Part shown: piece by piece, positions 28,361 to 40,004 of the stretch
How the letters are laid out: the number at the start of each line of letters is the position of its first letter
How positions within the stretch are numbered: the first letter of the stretch is position 1
NCBI RefSeq assembly: GCF_000738775.1
Contig: NZ_JPOC01000057.1
Span: 55,712-119,711, forward strand
Source of the DNA: Prescottella defluvii
Lineage (GTDB): Bacteria; Actinomycetota; Actinomycetes; Mycobacteriales; Mycobacteriaceae
Direction of reading: 5' to 3'
DNA length: 64,000 nucleotides
Program-made: the position numbers and the translations under genes
The notes under the pieces: model-generated
What the model was told of the DNA's origin: nothing
Databases searched by the model: none
What the model saw: only the letters and a program-made list of their open reading frames with translations

Positions 28361-28608
28361 GTTTCTTTCTCTCCTCTTACACAGTGCAAACTCGGGAAAC
28401 TCCAGGTCAGGGGTTCCCGGGCCGGTGTTACTCGGCGGCTACGTCGCTCTCAGGAGAGACCTCGTCCGCCCGCAACTTCAGGATTTGCGAGCGTGGACTA
28501 TCACAAACACAAAAACTACGACCGACATCAGTCAACCACAACCAGCGCCGATGCGCATCGACTCGGCCCAGAAGTGGCCTACATCTCGAATCGACACCTT
28601 GCGCTCGA

Positions 28609-28623
28609 TACCCCCTGGGGGTA
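28609..28623. promoter_or_regulatory. CsoR-like palindrome 1 (copper operator)
   Basis: TACCCCCTGGGGGTA: 7-bp arms around one T, 59 bp before the copper chaperone start. G/C-rich palindromes flanked by TA are the known form of CsoR operators, released when Cu(I) binds the repressor. No csoR gene is in the window. Confidence 0.7.
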
Positions 28624-28643
28624 CCTTTCGAAGTGTTCGTCAA

Positions 28644-28658
28644 TACCCACACGGGGTA
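28644..28658. promoter_or_regulatory. CsoR-like palindrome 2 (copper operator)
   Basis: TACCC-ACACG-GGGTA, 24 bp before the copper chaperone start and 35 bp from palindrome 1 centre to centre. The TACCC/GGGTA half-sites match the first palindrome. Confidence 0.6.
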
Positions 28659-28682
28659 GTGGTAACACAGAGGGAGATCACC

Positions 28683-28892
28683 ATGAGCACCGCCGAGTAC
28701 ACCGTCACCGGAATGACCTGCGGACACTGCGTCTCCTCGGTGAAGGAGGAGGTCGGCGAGATCGCCGGCGTCTCCGACGTCACCGTCGATCTCGCGTCGG
28801 GCCGCCTCACGGTCACCTCCGCCGCCCCGCTCCCCGACTCCGCGATCACCGCCGCGGTCGAGGAAGCCGGCTACACCGCACAGCCGATCTAG
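28683..28892 (+). CDS. copZ: copper chaperone (heavy-metal-associated domain)
   Basis: 69 residues, one HMA domain. The Cu(I) site is GMTCGHC (Cys 13 and Cys 16). The TVDLASGRLTV strand and EEAGYTAQ tail are typical. It should carry cytoplasmic copper to the P-type ATPase encoded two genes downstream. AGGGAG lies 5-6 nt before the ATG. It is the first gene of a three-gene operon with two CsoR-like palindromes in front. Confidence 0.93.
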   Translation: MSTAEYTVTGMTCGHCVSSVKEEVGEIAGVSDVTVDLASGRLTVTSAAPLPDSAITAAVEEAGYTAQPI

Positions 28893-28900
28893 GACATCCG

Positions 28901-29791
28901 ATGCGCACGTCCACCACGCTCATCGCCTACGCCGGGGGTCTCGCGGTCGTCTTCGCCGCTGCCCTCGGCGTGGGCGCCGTCACGGGAAGCCCGATCGACA
29001 TGACGAGCACACACACCGACGGCCACGCAGCCGCCGACACGACATCGACGTCGGGAGTCCCCGCGGGGCTGCAGGTCTCGCAGGACGGCTACACCCTCGG
29101 CGAGATCACCTCGCCCACCCGCGCCGGCGAGGCCGGCACGCTCGGCTTCCGCATCGAGGACGCCGACGGCGCCCCGGTCACCGCGTACGACGACCTGCAC
29201 GAGAAGCAGCTCCATCTGATCGTCGTCCGCTCCGACACCAGCGAGTTCCGGCACGTCCATCCCACGCTCGGCGCCGACGGCACGTGGACGATCGACTGGA
29301 CCTGGCCCACCGGCGGCACCTACCGGGTGTTCGCGGACTTCCAGGCCACCGGCGCTCCCGCGCAACTCACCCTCGGCCGCAACGTCGACGTCGCGGGCGA
29401 TCTGGAACCGGCGCCGCTGCCCGCGGCGACGGACACCGCGAGCGTCGACGGCTACACCGTCACCCTCACCGGTGACCTCACCACCGCCGGCGGACCGCTC
29501 GCACTGACGGTCTCACGAGACGGTGTCCCGGTCACCGACCTCGACCCCTACCTCGGCGCGTACGGCCATCTGGTCGCACTGCGCGCCGGCGACCTCGCCT
29601 ACCTGCACGTCCACCCGGAGGGTGAACCCGGGGACGGGGTCACCGCCCCCGGACCCGACGTCACGTTCCACGCGCAGGCCCCGAGCCCCGGCACCTACCG
29701 GCTGTACCTCGACTTCCAGCACGAAGGAGGCGTCCGTACCGCCGAGTTCACCGTTCCGGTCGGCCCCGACGGACACGAAGGAGGGCACTGA
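28901..29791 (+). CDS. exported His-rich metal-binding-type protein of the copper operon
   Basis: 296 residues. An N-terminal signal/anchor (about 5-28) precedes a His-containing stretch (THTDGHAA). Two similar beta-sandwich halves follow, each with the pattern HLHLIVVR or HLVALRAG...FRHVHP or LAYLHVHP and a final TYRVFADFQ or TYRLYLDFQ strand. The protein ends in GHEGGH. The repeated HVHP sites suggest two extracytoplasmic metal sites. Its place between chaperone and ATPase genes suggests it accepts or buffers exported copper. It starts 8 nt after copZ, and its stop overlaps the copA start as TGATG. Confidence 0.75.
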   Translation: MRTSTTLIAYAGGLAVVFAAALGVGAVTGSPIDMTSTHTDGHAAADTTSTSGVPAGLQVSQDGYTLGEITSPTRAGEAGTLGFRIEDADGAPVTAYDDLHEKQLHLIVVRSDTSEFRHVHPTLGADGTWTIDWTWPTGGTYRVFADFQATGAPAQLTLGRNVDVAGDLEPAPLPAATDTASVDGYTVTLTGDLTTAGGPLALTVSRDGVPVTDLDPYLGAYGHLVALRAGDLAYLHVHPEGEPGDGVTAPGPDVTFHAQAPSPGTYRLYLDFQHEGGVRTAEFTVPVGPDGHEGGH

Positions 29792-32052
29792 TGACCACCA
29801 CCGAACTCGCAACCACGCGTGACGGCACCGTCGAACTCGCGATCGGCGGCATGACGTGCGCCTCGTGCGCCGCACGAGTCGAGAAGAAGCTCAACAAGAT
29901 CGAGGGCGTCACCGCCACCGTCAACTACGCCACCGAGAAGGCGAAGGTGACCTTCGACGGTTCGGTCAGCACCGACGATCTCGTCACGGCCGTGGAGAGC
30001 GCCGGGTACACCGCGACCCTGCCCCTTCCCCCCGCCGCGGCGGACGACGGCGCGGGCAGCGAGGACCCTCACGATCGCGAACTCACCGCGCTGCGCACCC
30101 GGCTGATCGTCTCGACCGTGCTGTCGGTTCCTGTGATCGCGATGGCGATGATCCCGGCGCTGCAGTTCACCAACTGGCAGTGGCTCTCACTGGCACTGGC
30201 CGCACCGGTGATCGTGTGGGCGGGACTGCCGTTCCACCGCGCTGCGTGGACCAACCTGCGCCACGGCGCCGCGACGATGGACACCCTCATCTCGCTGGGC
30301 ACGTTCGCCGCGTTCGCGTGGTCGCTGTACGCGCTGTTCTTCGGCACCGCCGGCACCCCCGGCATGACGCACGAGTTCGAACTGACGATCAACCGGATGG
30401 ACGGCGCCGCGAACATCTACCTCGAGGTCGCGGCCGGGGTCATCACGTTCGTGCTCGCGGGCCGGTACTTCGAGGCCAAGTCCAAGCGCACCGCCGGCGC
30501 CGCGCTGCGGGCCCTCCTCGAGCTGGGTGCCAAGGAAGTCTCGGTGCTCCGTGACGGGGTCGAATCCCGCATCCCCGCAGACCAGTTGAGCGTCGACGAC
30601 CTATTCGTCGTCCGCCCCGGCGAGAAGATCGCCACCGACGGTGTCGTCGTCGAGGGCAGCTCCGCGGTCGACATGAGCATGCTCACCGGCGAATCGGTAC
30701 CCGTCGAGGTCGGCGTCGGCGACGACGTCGTCGGCGCCACCGTCAACGCGGGTGGACGCCTCGTGGTCCGGGCCCGCCGCATCGGCAGCGACACCCAACT
30801 CGCGCAGATGGCAGCCCTCGTCGAGGACGCCCAGAACGGCAAGGCCGAGGTGCAGCGGCTCGCCGACCGCATCTCTGGGGTGTTCGTCCCCATCGCGATC
30901 GCGATTTCCGTTGCCGCCCTGGGCTACTGGATCGGCACCGGCAACCCGCTGCAGGTGGCGTTCACTGCCGCCGTCGCGGTGCTCATCATCGCGTGCCCGT
31001 GTGCCCTGGGCCTCGCGACGCCGACCGCACTGCTGGTCGGCACCGGCCGCGGTGCCCAACTGGGTGTGCTCATCAAGGGACCCGAGGTCCTCGAGACCAC
31101 CCGCGGCGTCGACACCATCGTGCTCGACAAGACCGGCACCGTCACCACCGGCAAGATGACCCTCGTCGACGTCGTCACCGCCGACGGCACCGACCGGGAC
31201 CAGGCCCTGCGCCTGGTGGGCGCGCTGGAGAACGCGTCCGAGCATCCGATCGCCCAGGCCCTCGCGGCCGGCGCCGCCGATACCGTCGGCACGCTGCCCG
31301 GCGTCGAGGACTTCGTCAACGTCGAAGGCAAGGGAGTGCAGGGCATCGTCGACGGCCACGCCGTGGTCGCCGGACGCGAGAGCCTGCTCGCCGACTGGTC
31401 GCAGCATCTACCGGCGGACCTCGCGGAGGCCAAGCAGGACGCCGAGCGGCGAGGGCAGACCGCGATCGCAGCCGGCTGGGACGGACAGGCGCGCGCCGTG
31501 TTCGTCGTCGCCGACGCGATCAAGGACACCAGCGCGGATGCGGTCCGACGCTTCAAGGAACTGGGACTGACCCCGGTGCTGCTCACCGGCGACAACGAGA
31601 CGGTGGCCCGCACCGTCGCCGCGCAGGTCGGCATCGACACCGTCATCGCCGAGGTCCTGCCCGGCGACAAGGTCGAGGCGGTCAAGGACCTGCAGGCGCG
31701 CGGCAAGGTCGTCGCGATGGTCGGCGACGGCGTCAACGACGCCGCAGCGCTCGCCCAAGCCGACCTCGGCCTGGCGATGGGCACCGGCACCGACGTCGCG
31801 ATCGAGGCCAGCGACATCACCCTAGTCCGCGGCGACCTGCGGTCCGCGGCCGATGCGATCGAGTTGTCGCGCAGGACTCTTCGCACCATCAAGGGCAACC
31901 TGTTCTGGGCCTTCGCCTACAACGCGGCGGCGATCCCACTGGCCGCGGCGGGTCTGCTGAATCCGATGCTCGCCGGTGCCGCGATGGCGTTCTCGAGTGT
32001 GTTCGTCGTCAGCAACAGCCTGCGGCTGCGACGGTTCCGCCCGTCGACGTAG
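29791..32052 (+). CDS. copA: copper-exporting P1B-type ATPase
   Basis: 753 residues. One N-terminal HMA domain has GMTCASC (Cys 23, Cys 26). About eight membrane helices follow. The actuator loop has TGES at 299-302. The metal-passage motif is CPC at 402-404 in the sixth helix, and the phosphorylation site is D446 in DKTGT. The nucleotide domain HP pair (EHPIAQA) and the [11 protein letters not shown] hinge are intact. The CPC and HMA motifs specify Cu(I)/Ag(I) export. It is the last gene of the copper operon and is followed by a strong bidirectional hairpin. Confidence 0.95.
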   Translation: MTTTELATTRDGTVELAIGGMTCASCAARVEKKLNKIEGVTATVNYATEKAKVTFDGSVSTDDLVTAVESAGYTATLPLPPAAADDGAGSEDPHDRELTALRTRLIVSTVLSVPVIAMAMIPALQFTNWQWLSLALAAPVIVWAGLPFHRAAWTNLRHGAATMDTLISLGTFAAFAWSLYALFFGTAGTPGMTHEFELTINRMDGAANIYLEVAAGVITFVLAGRYFEAKSKRTAGAALRALLELGAKEVSVLRDGVESRIPADQLSVDDLFVVRPGEKIATDGVVVEGSSAVDMSMLTGESVPVEVGVGDDVVGATVNAGGRLVVRARRIGSDTQLAQMAALVEDAQNGKAEVQRLADRISGVFVPIAIAISVAALGYWIGTGNPLQVAFTAAVAVLIIACPCALGLATPTALLVGTGRGAQLGVLIKGPEVLETTRGVDTIVLDKTGTVTTGKMTLVDVVTADGTDRDQALRLVGALENASEHPIAQALAAGAADTVGTLPGVEDFVNVEGKGVQGIVDGHAVVAGRESLLADWSQHLPADLAEAKQDAERRGQTAIAAGWDGQARAVFVVADAIKDTSADAVRRFKELGLTPVLLTGDNETVARTVAAQVGIDTVIAEVLPGDKVEAVKDLQARGKVVAMVGDGVNDAAALAQADLGLAMGTGTDVAIEASDITLVRGDLRSAADAIELSRRTLRTIKGNLFWAFAYNAAAIPLAAAGLLNPMLAGAAMAFSSVFVVSNSLRLRRFRPST

Positions 32053-32063
32053 ACGCACCGACC

Positions 32064-32102
32064 ACGAGGCCCGGCGACCACACCACGGTCGCCGGGCCTC
32101 GT
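32064..32102. terminator. bidirectional terminator between copA and solute-binding gene
   Basis: A perfect 16-bp stem ACGAGGCCCGGCGACC with a 7-nt ACACCAC loop, 11 nt after the copA stop and 12 nt after the convergent gene stop. It should serve both transcripts. Confidence 0.85.
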
Positions 32103-32114
32103 CGTGTCATCGGG

Positions 32115-33722
32115 TCAGTTGCGACCCGCCTTGTCGAGCAGCATGATTCCCGTCGCGGTCGGCACGACGCCGCCGACGTTCTCCTGCCACGCCACGTAGA
32201 TCATCACCGAGCTCACCGGGACGCTGGGAACAGTCTCGTTCCACAACGTCTGGATCTCGGCCAGCACACCGCGGATCTGATCGTCGCCGTCGGCCGCCTG
32301 CAGCTTCCCGAGCAGCGCGTCCATCTGCGGATTCGAGTATCCGGAGAAGTTCGACGTGGAGTTCCCGGCCAGGGTGGTCTGCAGTCCCAGGAACGGAATG
32401 GCCTCGTACAGGCCGATACCGGCGTGCGCCATGTCGAAGTCCCGCTGGACGTACACCTGCTTGACGATGTCACCGGCGTTGTTGGCGTTAATGATGTTCA
32501 CCGTGAAGCCGACCGCCTGCAGCAGCGACTGCACGGCCATGCCGATCGCGGCCTCGCTCGGCTCCTGCAGCACGATGTAGTTCAGCGTGCCGTCGTAGCC
32601 GTCGGCCTTCGCCTCGTCGAGCAGCTTGCGGGCGGCCTCCGGGTCGAAGGGCACGCCGTCCACATCCGTGGCCCAGCGGGAGAGGTCGTTGAACATCGCC
32701 TTGCCGGGCAGCCCGAGACCGTTGTCGCCGCGCTGACCGACCAGTTCCGGATCGATCGCCAGCGCGATCGCCCGGCGCACCCGGACATCCGCGCCCGGAC
32801 GTCCCTCGCGGTTGTTGACCAACTCGGCACCACCGCTGTTGAGGATGCTGAAGTAGCCGGGGTAGCCGGCGTCGATCGTGTCGTAGATGGCCTGCGGGTT
32901 ACCGCGCAGGAAGCCGATGTCGATGCCGTCGGTCTTCATCGACTCGAGGTTTTCCCGGGAGCCGCTGAGCGCGACGAACTTCAGCTTGTCGGCCTTCGGC
33001 TTGCCGTTCCAGTAGTCGGCACGCGCGGTGAGCATCCGCTCCTCGTTGGGCGCGTAGCGCTCCATCACGAAGGGGCCGGCGCCGATCGGCTTGAAGGCCT
33101 CGCCCTCACCGGCACCGGGGGCGACGATCATGCCGTGGCCGAGTGCGAGCATCGACGGGAAGGTCGGCCACGCCGTGCGGAGACGGAACTCGACCGTCTG
33201 CGGATCCACCGCGGTGGTCGATTCGACAGCCTCGAGCCACACCGCGGCGCCGTTGCCCTTGTTGGTGTTGTAGCGATCGATGCTGGCCACCACCGCGTTC
33301 GCGTCGAGCGGCGTACCGTCACTGAACGTCACTCCCGGGCGCAGCTTCAGCGTCCACACCGTGCCGGCGTCGTTCCCCGTCAACGACTCCGCCAGTCGCG
33401 GTTCGTACTCGTTGGTGTCGCCGTCGTAGCGCAGCAGCACGTCGTAGACGGCCGCCAACTCGTCGCCGCCGCTACCACCGCGGGCCGCGGTCTTCGCCGG
33501 GTCCAGGACGGCCGCGAGGGCCTGCACGCTGAATGTCAGCTGCGGCGTCGAACCAGTCGGGTCCCCGGCCTGCTCCCCCACCAATCCCACCGCGGGCGGG
33601 GTCCGGGTGTCGCCGCTCTCGCCACTGCCGCTGCTCTCCGAACTCGCACAGCCCGCGAGAGCCAACGCACCGGCCACCATCACTGCTGTCAGGCTCTTAC
33701 CGAACCTCGTCCTGCTACCCAC
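32115..33722 (-). CDS. oligopeptide/nickel-type ABC solute-binding lipoprotein (orphan)
   Basis: 535 residues, SBP family 5. The signal peptide ends in the lipobox LAGC near residue 25, followed by a Ser/Gly-rich linker. Family blocks include YDVLLRYDGDTNEYEPRLAE, the LKLRPGVTFSDGTPLDA segment, and RRAIALAIDPELV. It would bind peptides or similar ligands outside the membrane. No permease or ATPase genes lie nearby, so it depends on a transporter elsewhere or has a signalling role. GTG 33722, with GGAGGG just upstream, is preferred over GTG 33737. Tandem repeats lie about 100 bp upstream. Confidence 0.88.
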   Translation of the reverse strand: MGSRTRFGKSLTAVMVAGALALAGCASSESSGSGESGDTRTPPAVGLVGEQAGDPTGSTPQLTFSVQALAAVLDPAKTAARGGSGGDELAAVYDVLLRYDGDTNEYEPRLAESLTGNDAGTVWTLKLRPGVTFSDGTPLDANAVVASIDRYNTNKGNGAAVWLEAVESTTAVDPQTVEFRLRTAWPTFPSMLALGHGMIVAPGAGEGEAFKPIGAGPFVMERYAPNEERMLTARADYWNGKPKADKLKFVALSGSRENLESMKTDGIDIGFLRGNPQAIYDTIDAGYPGYFSILNSGGAELVNNREGRPGADVRVRRAIALAIDPELVGQRGDNGLGLPGKAMFNDLSRWATDVDGVPFDPEAARKLLDEAKADGYDGTLNYIVLQEPSEAAIGMAVQSLLQAVGFTVNIINANNAGDIVKQVYVQRDFDMAHAGIGLYEAIPFLGLQTTLAGNSTSNFSGYSNPQMDALLGKLQAADGDDQIRGVLAEIQTLWNETVPSVPVSSVMIYVAWQENVGGVVPTATGIMLLDKAGRN

Positions 33723-33820
33723 GCACCCTCCAGTCACCCAGGTGTGACGCCCGCCACACGCTGGAGTGGACGTTAGCCCGCGGCGAAACGCACGGAATGC
33801 CCGCTCCCATTGAGTGAGAA

Positions 33821-33849
33821 TTTCCGGGTGGGAGTTTCCGAGTGGGAAC
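33821..33849. repeat. imperfect 14-15 bp tandem repeat
   Basis: TTTCCGGGTGGGAG (33821-33834) is followed directly by TTTCCGAGTGGGAAC (33835-33849). A weaker third copy lies just before at 33805-33820. They lie in the gap between the two lipoprotein genes, upstream of the solute-binding gene, and could be repeated sites for a regulator. Confidence 0.55.
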
Positions 33850-33861
33850 TTCGGGGGACGA

Positions 33862-33892
33862 GGTCGGCCGGGCCCTTCGGACCCGGCCGACC
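33862..33892 (-). terminator. hairpin terminator after the lipoprotein gene
   Basis: GGTCGGCCGGG / CCCGGCCGACC with a 9-nt loop, 14 nt beyond the stop of the minus-strand lipoprotein gene. Confidence 0.75.
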
Positions 33893-33906
33893 GTCACGCA
33901 CCTGCG

Positions 33907-34521
33907 CTACGCGCGCACCGTCTCGGTGCACACCGTGAATCGGCGCTCGTCGTGGACGAAGCCGCCCTCCGAGCACTGCTCGACGTCCGTCGCGCCCTCG
34001 ATGACCTCGACGGCCCGCTCGATGCTCTCCGCAGTCGGGTCGTCGCAGTCGACGCGCTGCGGTTCGTCCTCACCGTCCGGCAGAGTCATGCATCCGCCGA
34101 TCACCCAGTCGATGTCGAGGCACAGCGCCCCACGCTCACTGCCCCAACGGGTTTCGTAGTACACCTGGTCGACGTCCGACGGGCACTGCGCGTTCTTCTC
34201 GGCCTTTGCGACCACCCGGTAGTTGGATCCCGTACTGCCGCAGACCGCTTCGTCGATGGTCGCGTCGTCCGTCGTCCCGCCGAGCAGCACGCAGTCGCCG
34301 ATCTCGACGTCGATGTCCACCGAACCGCCGCCGTCGGCGCCCTGGCCCGCGACCGACGTCGGGGCCGAGGACGAGGACGAGGACGCCGCCGCCGAGGACG
34401 AGGTGTCGGCCGCTGCCGCACTACCCTCGACCGACGATCCGCATCCCGCCACCGCCAACGCCGCAAGCGCGACCACGACCACACCGGACCGCCGCACTAC
34501 CGCCCGAATTCCCTTGTTCAC
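33907..34521 (-). CDS. lipoprotein, LppU-like
   Basis: 204 residues. The signal peptide has Arg/Lys near the start, a Val/Ala core and the lipobox VAGC near residue 27. A Ser/Ala-rich linker (about 35-60) leads to a compact cysteine-rich domain with GDCVLLGG, VCGSTGSNYRVVAKAE and a final FTVCTETV strand. About eight cysteines probably form disulfides outside the cell. The pattern recalls mycobacterial LppU-type lipoproteins; the function is unknown. GTG 34521 is chosen for its GAGG spacing; GTG 34527 is possible. It has a hairpin terminator downstream. Confidence 0.72.
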   Translation of the reverse strand: MNKGIRAVVRRSGVVVVALAALAVAGCGSSVEGSAAAADTSSSAAASSSSSSAPTSVAGQGADGGGSVDIDVEIGDCVLLGGTTDDATIDEAVCGSTGSNYRVVAKAEKNAQCPSDVDQVYYETRWGSERGALCLDIDWVIGGCMTLPDGEDEPQRVDCDDPTAESIERAVEVIEGATDVEQCSEGGFVHDERRFTVCTETVRA

Positions 34522-34694
34522 AACCACATTCCTCAAGCAATCGCCCGTCCGGGAGCACATTCCCGGCGATCCGGACACGCCGAATCACCGTTGCATTCTC
34601 CCCGATCGGCCCGCTTCCACGAAACGGACCGGTCGGGTCATCGACTCACTGAGGTGAATCGCGTTACCTGGAAACGGTATTCGCGTGAAACTGC

Positions 34695-35588
34695 TCAGGG
34701 CTCCACGGACGCCAGTCGCACGAACGCGGCCGCGTCGAGTTTCTCACCGCGCGTGGATGGCTCGATTCCGGCAGCGACGAGACGACGCTCGGCCTCGGCC
34801 GGCGAACCGGCCCAACCGGCGAGTGCCGCGCGCAGCGTCTTCCGGCGCTGCGCGAAGGCGGCGTCGATGACTGCGAAGACCTTGCGCCGATGGTCGGCGT
34901 CGATCGGCCACGGCGCGTCCTCGTAGCGGTCGACTCGCACCAGACCGGACTCCACCTGCGGCACCGGCCAGAACACCGCGCGGCCGACGTGACCGGCGCG
35001 CCGGACGGTGCCGAAGAAGTTGGCCTTCACACTCGGTACGCCGTACACCTTGTTGCCCGGGGCGGCCGCCAGACGATCCGCCACCTCGGCCTGCACCATC
35101 ACCAGCGCGGTGCGCAGACTCGGGAACTCGGCGAACAGGTGCAACAGCACCGGAACGGCCACGTTGTAGGGCAGGTTCGCGACGACCGCGGTGGGCTCCG
35201 CGGGAACGTCCTCGGGCATCACCCGCATCGCATCGGCGCCGACCACCGTGAGTCGATCCGCGAGTTCCGGCGCACGATCGGCGACCGTCGCGGGCAGTCG
35301 GGCGGCGAGCTTGGGGTCGATCTCGACGGCGACCACCCGGTCGACCACGTCGAGCAGGGCCAGCGTCAGCGACCCGAGGCCCGGACCGACCTCGAGGACG
35401 GTGTCCTGCGGGCCGACGCCTGCCACCGTGACGATCCGGCGCACCGTGTTGGCGTCGTGCACGAAGTTCTGACCGAGCTGCTTGGTGGGGCGCACCCCGA
35501 ACTCTTCGGCGAGTGCACGGACCTCGGCGGGGCCCAGGAGGGCGGCCTGTCCTCGTGGGCTGATGGGGGGCGGCACGGCGTCTGACAC
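34695..35588 (-). CDS. ksgA: 16S rRNA dimethyladenosine transferase
   Basis: 297 residues, Rossmann methyltransferase. It carries LGQNFVHD near 38-45, the SAM motif [11 protein letters not shown] near 66-76 and the catalytic [11 protein letters not shown] near 139-149. A C-terminal helical domain has the RRKTLRAAL segment. It dimethylates two adjacent adenines in the 3' hairpin of 16S rRNA. Start is GTG 35586-35588, 29 nt after the rpfB stop, so it is probably cotranscribed with the rpf genes. ispE, its usual next neighbour, is displaced. Confidence 0.95.
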   Translation of the reverse strand: MSDAVPPPISPRGQAALLGPAEVRALAEEFGVRPTKQLGQNFVHDANTVRRIVTVAGVGPQDTVLEVGPGLGSLTLALLDVVDRVVAVEIDPKLAARLPATVADRAPELADRLTVVGADAMRVMPEDVPAEPTAVVANLPYNVAVPVLLHLFAEFPSLRTALVMVQAEVADRLAAAPGNKVYGVPSVKANFFGTVRRAGHVGRAVFWPVPQVESGLVRVDRYEDAPWPIDADHRRKVFAVIDAAFAQRRKTLRAALAGWAGSPAEAERRLVAAGIEPSTRGEKLDAAAFVRLASVEP

Positions 35589-35617
35589 CTGAAGAACCTA
35601 ACGCACGCCGGTTGCGA

Positions 35618-37963
<2,346 letters not shown>

Positions 37964-38084
37964 TCAGCACCTACACTGCGACAACGATTTCGGAATCGCC
38001 GCTGGTCAATCACAAATCGATCACGACCCCCGAGTGGGACGATGCCCGTCCGCGCGTGTCGACACCGCATGGAAGGGTGGGTGC

Positions 38085-39089
38085 ATGAGCAACGCCGAAC
38101 GCCATCCTGTCGAGATCGAGTGCGAGCACGGCCCCGACACGGGACCCGCAGGCCCCCTGCTCGAGGTCATCTCCTCCCGCGAGGTACCGCTCGGCGGCCC
38201 GCGCGCGATGCGCGTCCGCCGCACACTGCCGCAGCGACAGCGGTCGCTGATCGGCGCGTGGTGCTTCGTCGACCACTACGGCCCCGACGACGTCGCAAGC
38301 ACCGGCGGCATGGACGTCGCACCGCACCCGCACACCGGGCTGCAGACCGTCAGCTGGCTGTTCACCGGCGAGATCGAGCACCGCGACAGCAAGGGCGTGC
38401 ACGCGATGGTTCGGCCCGGCGAGGTCAACCTCATGACCGGCGGGCACGGCATCTGCCATTCGGAGGTCTCGACGCCGGAGACGACGACCCTGCACGGCGT
38501 CCAGCTGTGGGTCGCCCTGCCCGACGCGGCCCGGGCCCGGGACACCCCCCGCAACTTCGAGCACCACGTGCCGCCGGTCGTGGATCTGGACGGTGGATCT
38601 GCGCGTGTCTTCCTCGGCTCGCTGGCCGGATCGACGTCGCCCGTTCACACCTTCACGCCCCTGCTCGGCGCGGAACTGACACTCGAACCTCACGCCGCGG
38701 TGCGACTGGACGTCGATCCGGCGTTCGAGCACGGCGTCCTCGTCGACACCGGGTCGGTGCGGCTCGAGGCCGTCGACAGCGTCGATCTCGCCCGCGCCGA
38801 CCTCGGCTACGCCGGCACCGGAGCATCCCACCTGACCCTGACGAACCTCACCGGCGAACCCGCCCGCGTCGTGCTGCTCGGCGGTACGCCCTTCGGCGAG
38901 GACATCGTGATGTGGTGGAACTTCGTCGGCCGCAGCCACGACGAGATCGAGGCGTTCCGCGCCGCGTGGCAGGCCGAATCGGACCGCTTCGGCACGGTGG
39001 ACGGCTACACCGGCGACGTGCCGCGACTGCCCGCGCCGCCGCTGCCGAACGCGCGGATCACGCCGCGGAAGAATCCGCCGTCGGCCTGA
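38085..39089 (+). CDS. pirin family protein
   Basis: 334 residues, bicupin. The N-terminal cupin has the metal-site pattern DVAPHPHTGLQTVSWLFTGE and the EVNLMTGGHGICHSE block with conserved His and Glu. The C-terminal cupin is less conserved, as usual in pirins. Pirins bind Fe; some oxidise quercetin, others act as redox-dependent regulators. ATG 38085 is chosen as the family start, with a GAAGGGTGG site upstream. It is transcribed away from the rpf operon. Its role here is unknown. Confidence 0.88.
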   Translation: MSNAERHPVEIECEHGPDTGPAGPLLEVISSREVPLGGPRAMRVRRTLPQRQRSLIGAWCFVDHYGPDDVASTGGMDVAPHPHTGLQTVSWLFTGEIEHRDSKGVHAMVRPGEVNLMTGGHGICHSEVSTPETTTLHGVQLWVALPDAARARDTPRNFEHHVPPVVDLDGGSARVFLGSLAGSTSPVHTFTPLLGAELTLEPHAAVRLDVDPAFEHGVLVDTGSVRLEAVDSVDLARADLGYAGTGASHLTLTNLTGEPARVVLLGGTPFGEDIVMWWNFVGRSHDEIEAFRAAWQAESDRFGTVDGYTGDVPRLPAPPLPNARITPRKNPPSA

Positions 39090-39090
39090 G

Positions 39091-39146
39091 CGCCCATTCT
39101 TGGGGCACCGGCGCGGGATCCCGCATTTCTCGGGCCGGAATGGGCG
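39091..39146. terminator. bidirectional stem-loop between pirin and tatD genes
   Basis: An outer stem CGCCCATTC (39091-39099) / GAATGGGCG (39138-39146) encloses the perfect palindrome GCGGGATCCCGC (39113-39124). It lies between two convergent genes and could end both transcripts. Confidence 0.6.
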
Positions 39147-39153
39147 GTGAGGC

Positions 39154-39993
39154 TCAGGCGCGGGCCGGGATGCGGTACACCCGCTCGGCGGTCGCGGTCG
39201 ACGCCTTCGCCAGTTCGACGGGGTCCTCGCCGCGCACCTCGGCGAGCGCCCGCAGCGTGTACGGCAGGCAGTACGACTGGTTGGGCGCACCGCGGAACGG
39301 ATGCGGCGTGAGATACGGCGCATCCGTCTCGACCAGCAACTGATCCGACGGGACCAGCAGTGCGGCCTCCCGCAGCGCCTTCGCATTCTTGAAGCTGACG
39401 GTGCCGGAGAAGCTCAGCACGTAGCCGGCGTCGACGCAGGCCCGTGCCATCGTGGCGTCGGACGAGAAGCAGTGGAAGATCACCGTCTCCGGGGCACCCG
39501 CGGAGTCGAGGACCCGCAGCAGGTCGGTGTCGGCCTCACGGTTGTGGATCATCAGCGGCTTGCCGAGGCGCTTCGCGAGATCGATGTGCCAGCGGAAGCC
39601 TTCCTCCTGCTCCTCGGGTGTCGCGCAGCCGTCGAGCTTGCCGGGCCAGTACAGGTCGAGGCCGGTCTCGCCGACCGCGACGACGCGGGGATCGGATGCC
39701 AGCCGCTCGATCTCCGCTCTGGTGGCGTCGTCGAGAGCATTCGCCCGGGTGGGGTGGATCGCGACGGCCGCGAAGACCCGGTCGTCCCAGTGCGCGGCGT
39801 CGACCGCGAACTGTGCGGCGGCCAGGTCGTCGGCCACCGTCACGACCCGCTCCACCCCGACCGAGGCCGCGCGGTCGACGATCGCCCGCACGCTCGGCGC
39901 GTCGGTGCCGCCGCAGGCATCGAGGTGCGTGTGCGCGTCGACGAGTGGAAAAAGCGGCTCGGGCAGGTCCGGGGCGGGACGATCTTTGCTCAC
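39154..39993 (-). CDS. tatD: TatD family metal-dependent deoxyribonuclease
   Basis: 279 residues, amidohydrolase barrel. Metal ligands are visible: DAHTHLD (about 19-25), the Glu of GETGLD (about 107-112), MIHNREAD (about 147-154), FHCFSSD (about 173-179) and VETDAPYL (about 220-227). TatD proteins are 3'-5' exonucleases involved in DNA repair and turnover. Start is GTG 39991-39993. The 11 bp to the divergent metG start means the two promoters overlap the coding ends. This tatD-metG head-to-head layout is conserved in the Mycobacteriales. Confidence 0.93.
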   Translation of the reverse strand: MSKDRPAPDLPEPLFPLVDAHTHLDACGGTDAPSVRAIVDRAASVGVERVVTVADDLAAAQFAVDAAHWDDRVFAAVAIHPTRANALDDATRAEIERLASDPRVVAVGETGLDLYWPGKLDGCATPEEQEEGFRWHIDLAKRLGKPLMIHNREADTDLLRVLDSAGAPETVIFHCFSSDATMARACVDAGYVLSFSGTVSFKNAKALREAALLVPSDQLLVETDAPYLTPHPFRGAPNQSYCLPYTLRALAEVRGEDPVELAKASTATAERVYRIPARA

Positions 39994-40004
39994 GTAGATA
40001 GAGT

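Larger units (their letters stand above)
28361..28682. promoter_or_regulatory. divergent region between cold-shock gene and copper operon
   Basis: 322 bp without a convincing gene. The middle (about 28490-28560) is more A/C-rich than its surroundings and probably holds the cold-shock promoter and leader. The right 75 bp hold two CsoR-like palindromes, listed separately, and an AGGGAG ribosome site for the copper chaperone gene. The short plus-strand open frames here have no coding character. Confidence 0.6.

Noticed and set aside
28361..28682. Additional small plus-strand genes between cspA and copZ
   Set aside because: No ribosome site or codon bias, and they run through the operator palindromes.
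30993..33776. 927-residue plus-strand open frame across copA and the solute-binding gene
   Set aside because: Runs out of frame through copA and antisense through the lipoprotein gene; no motifs.
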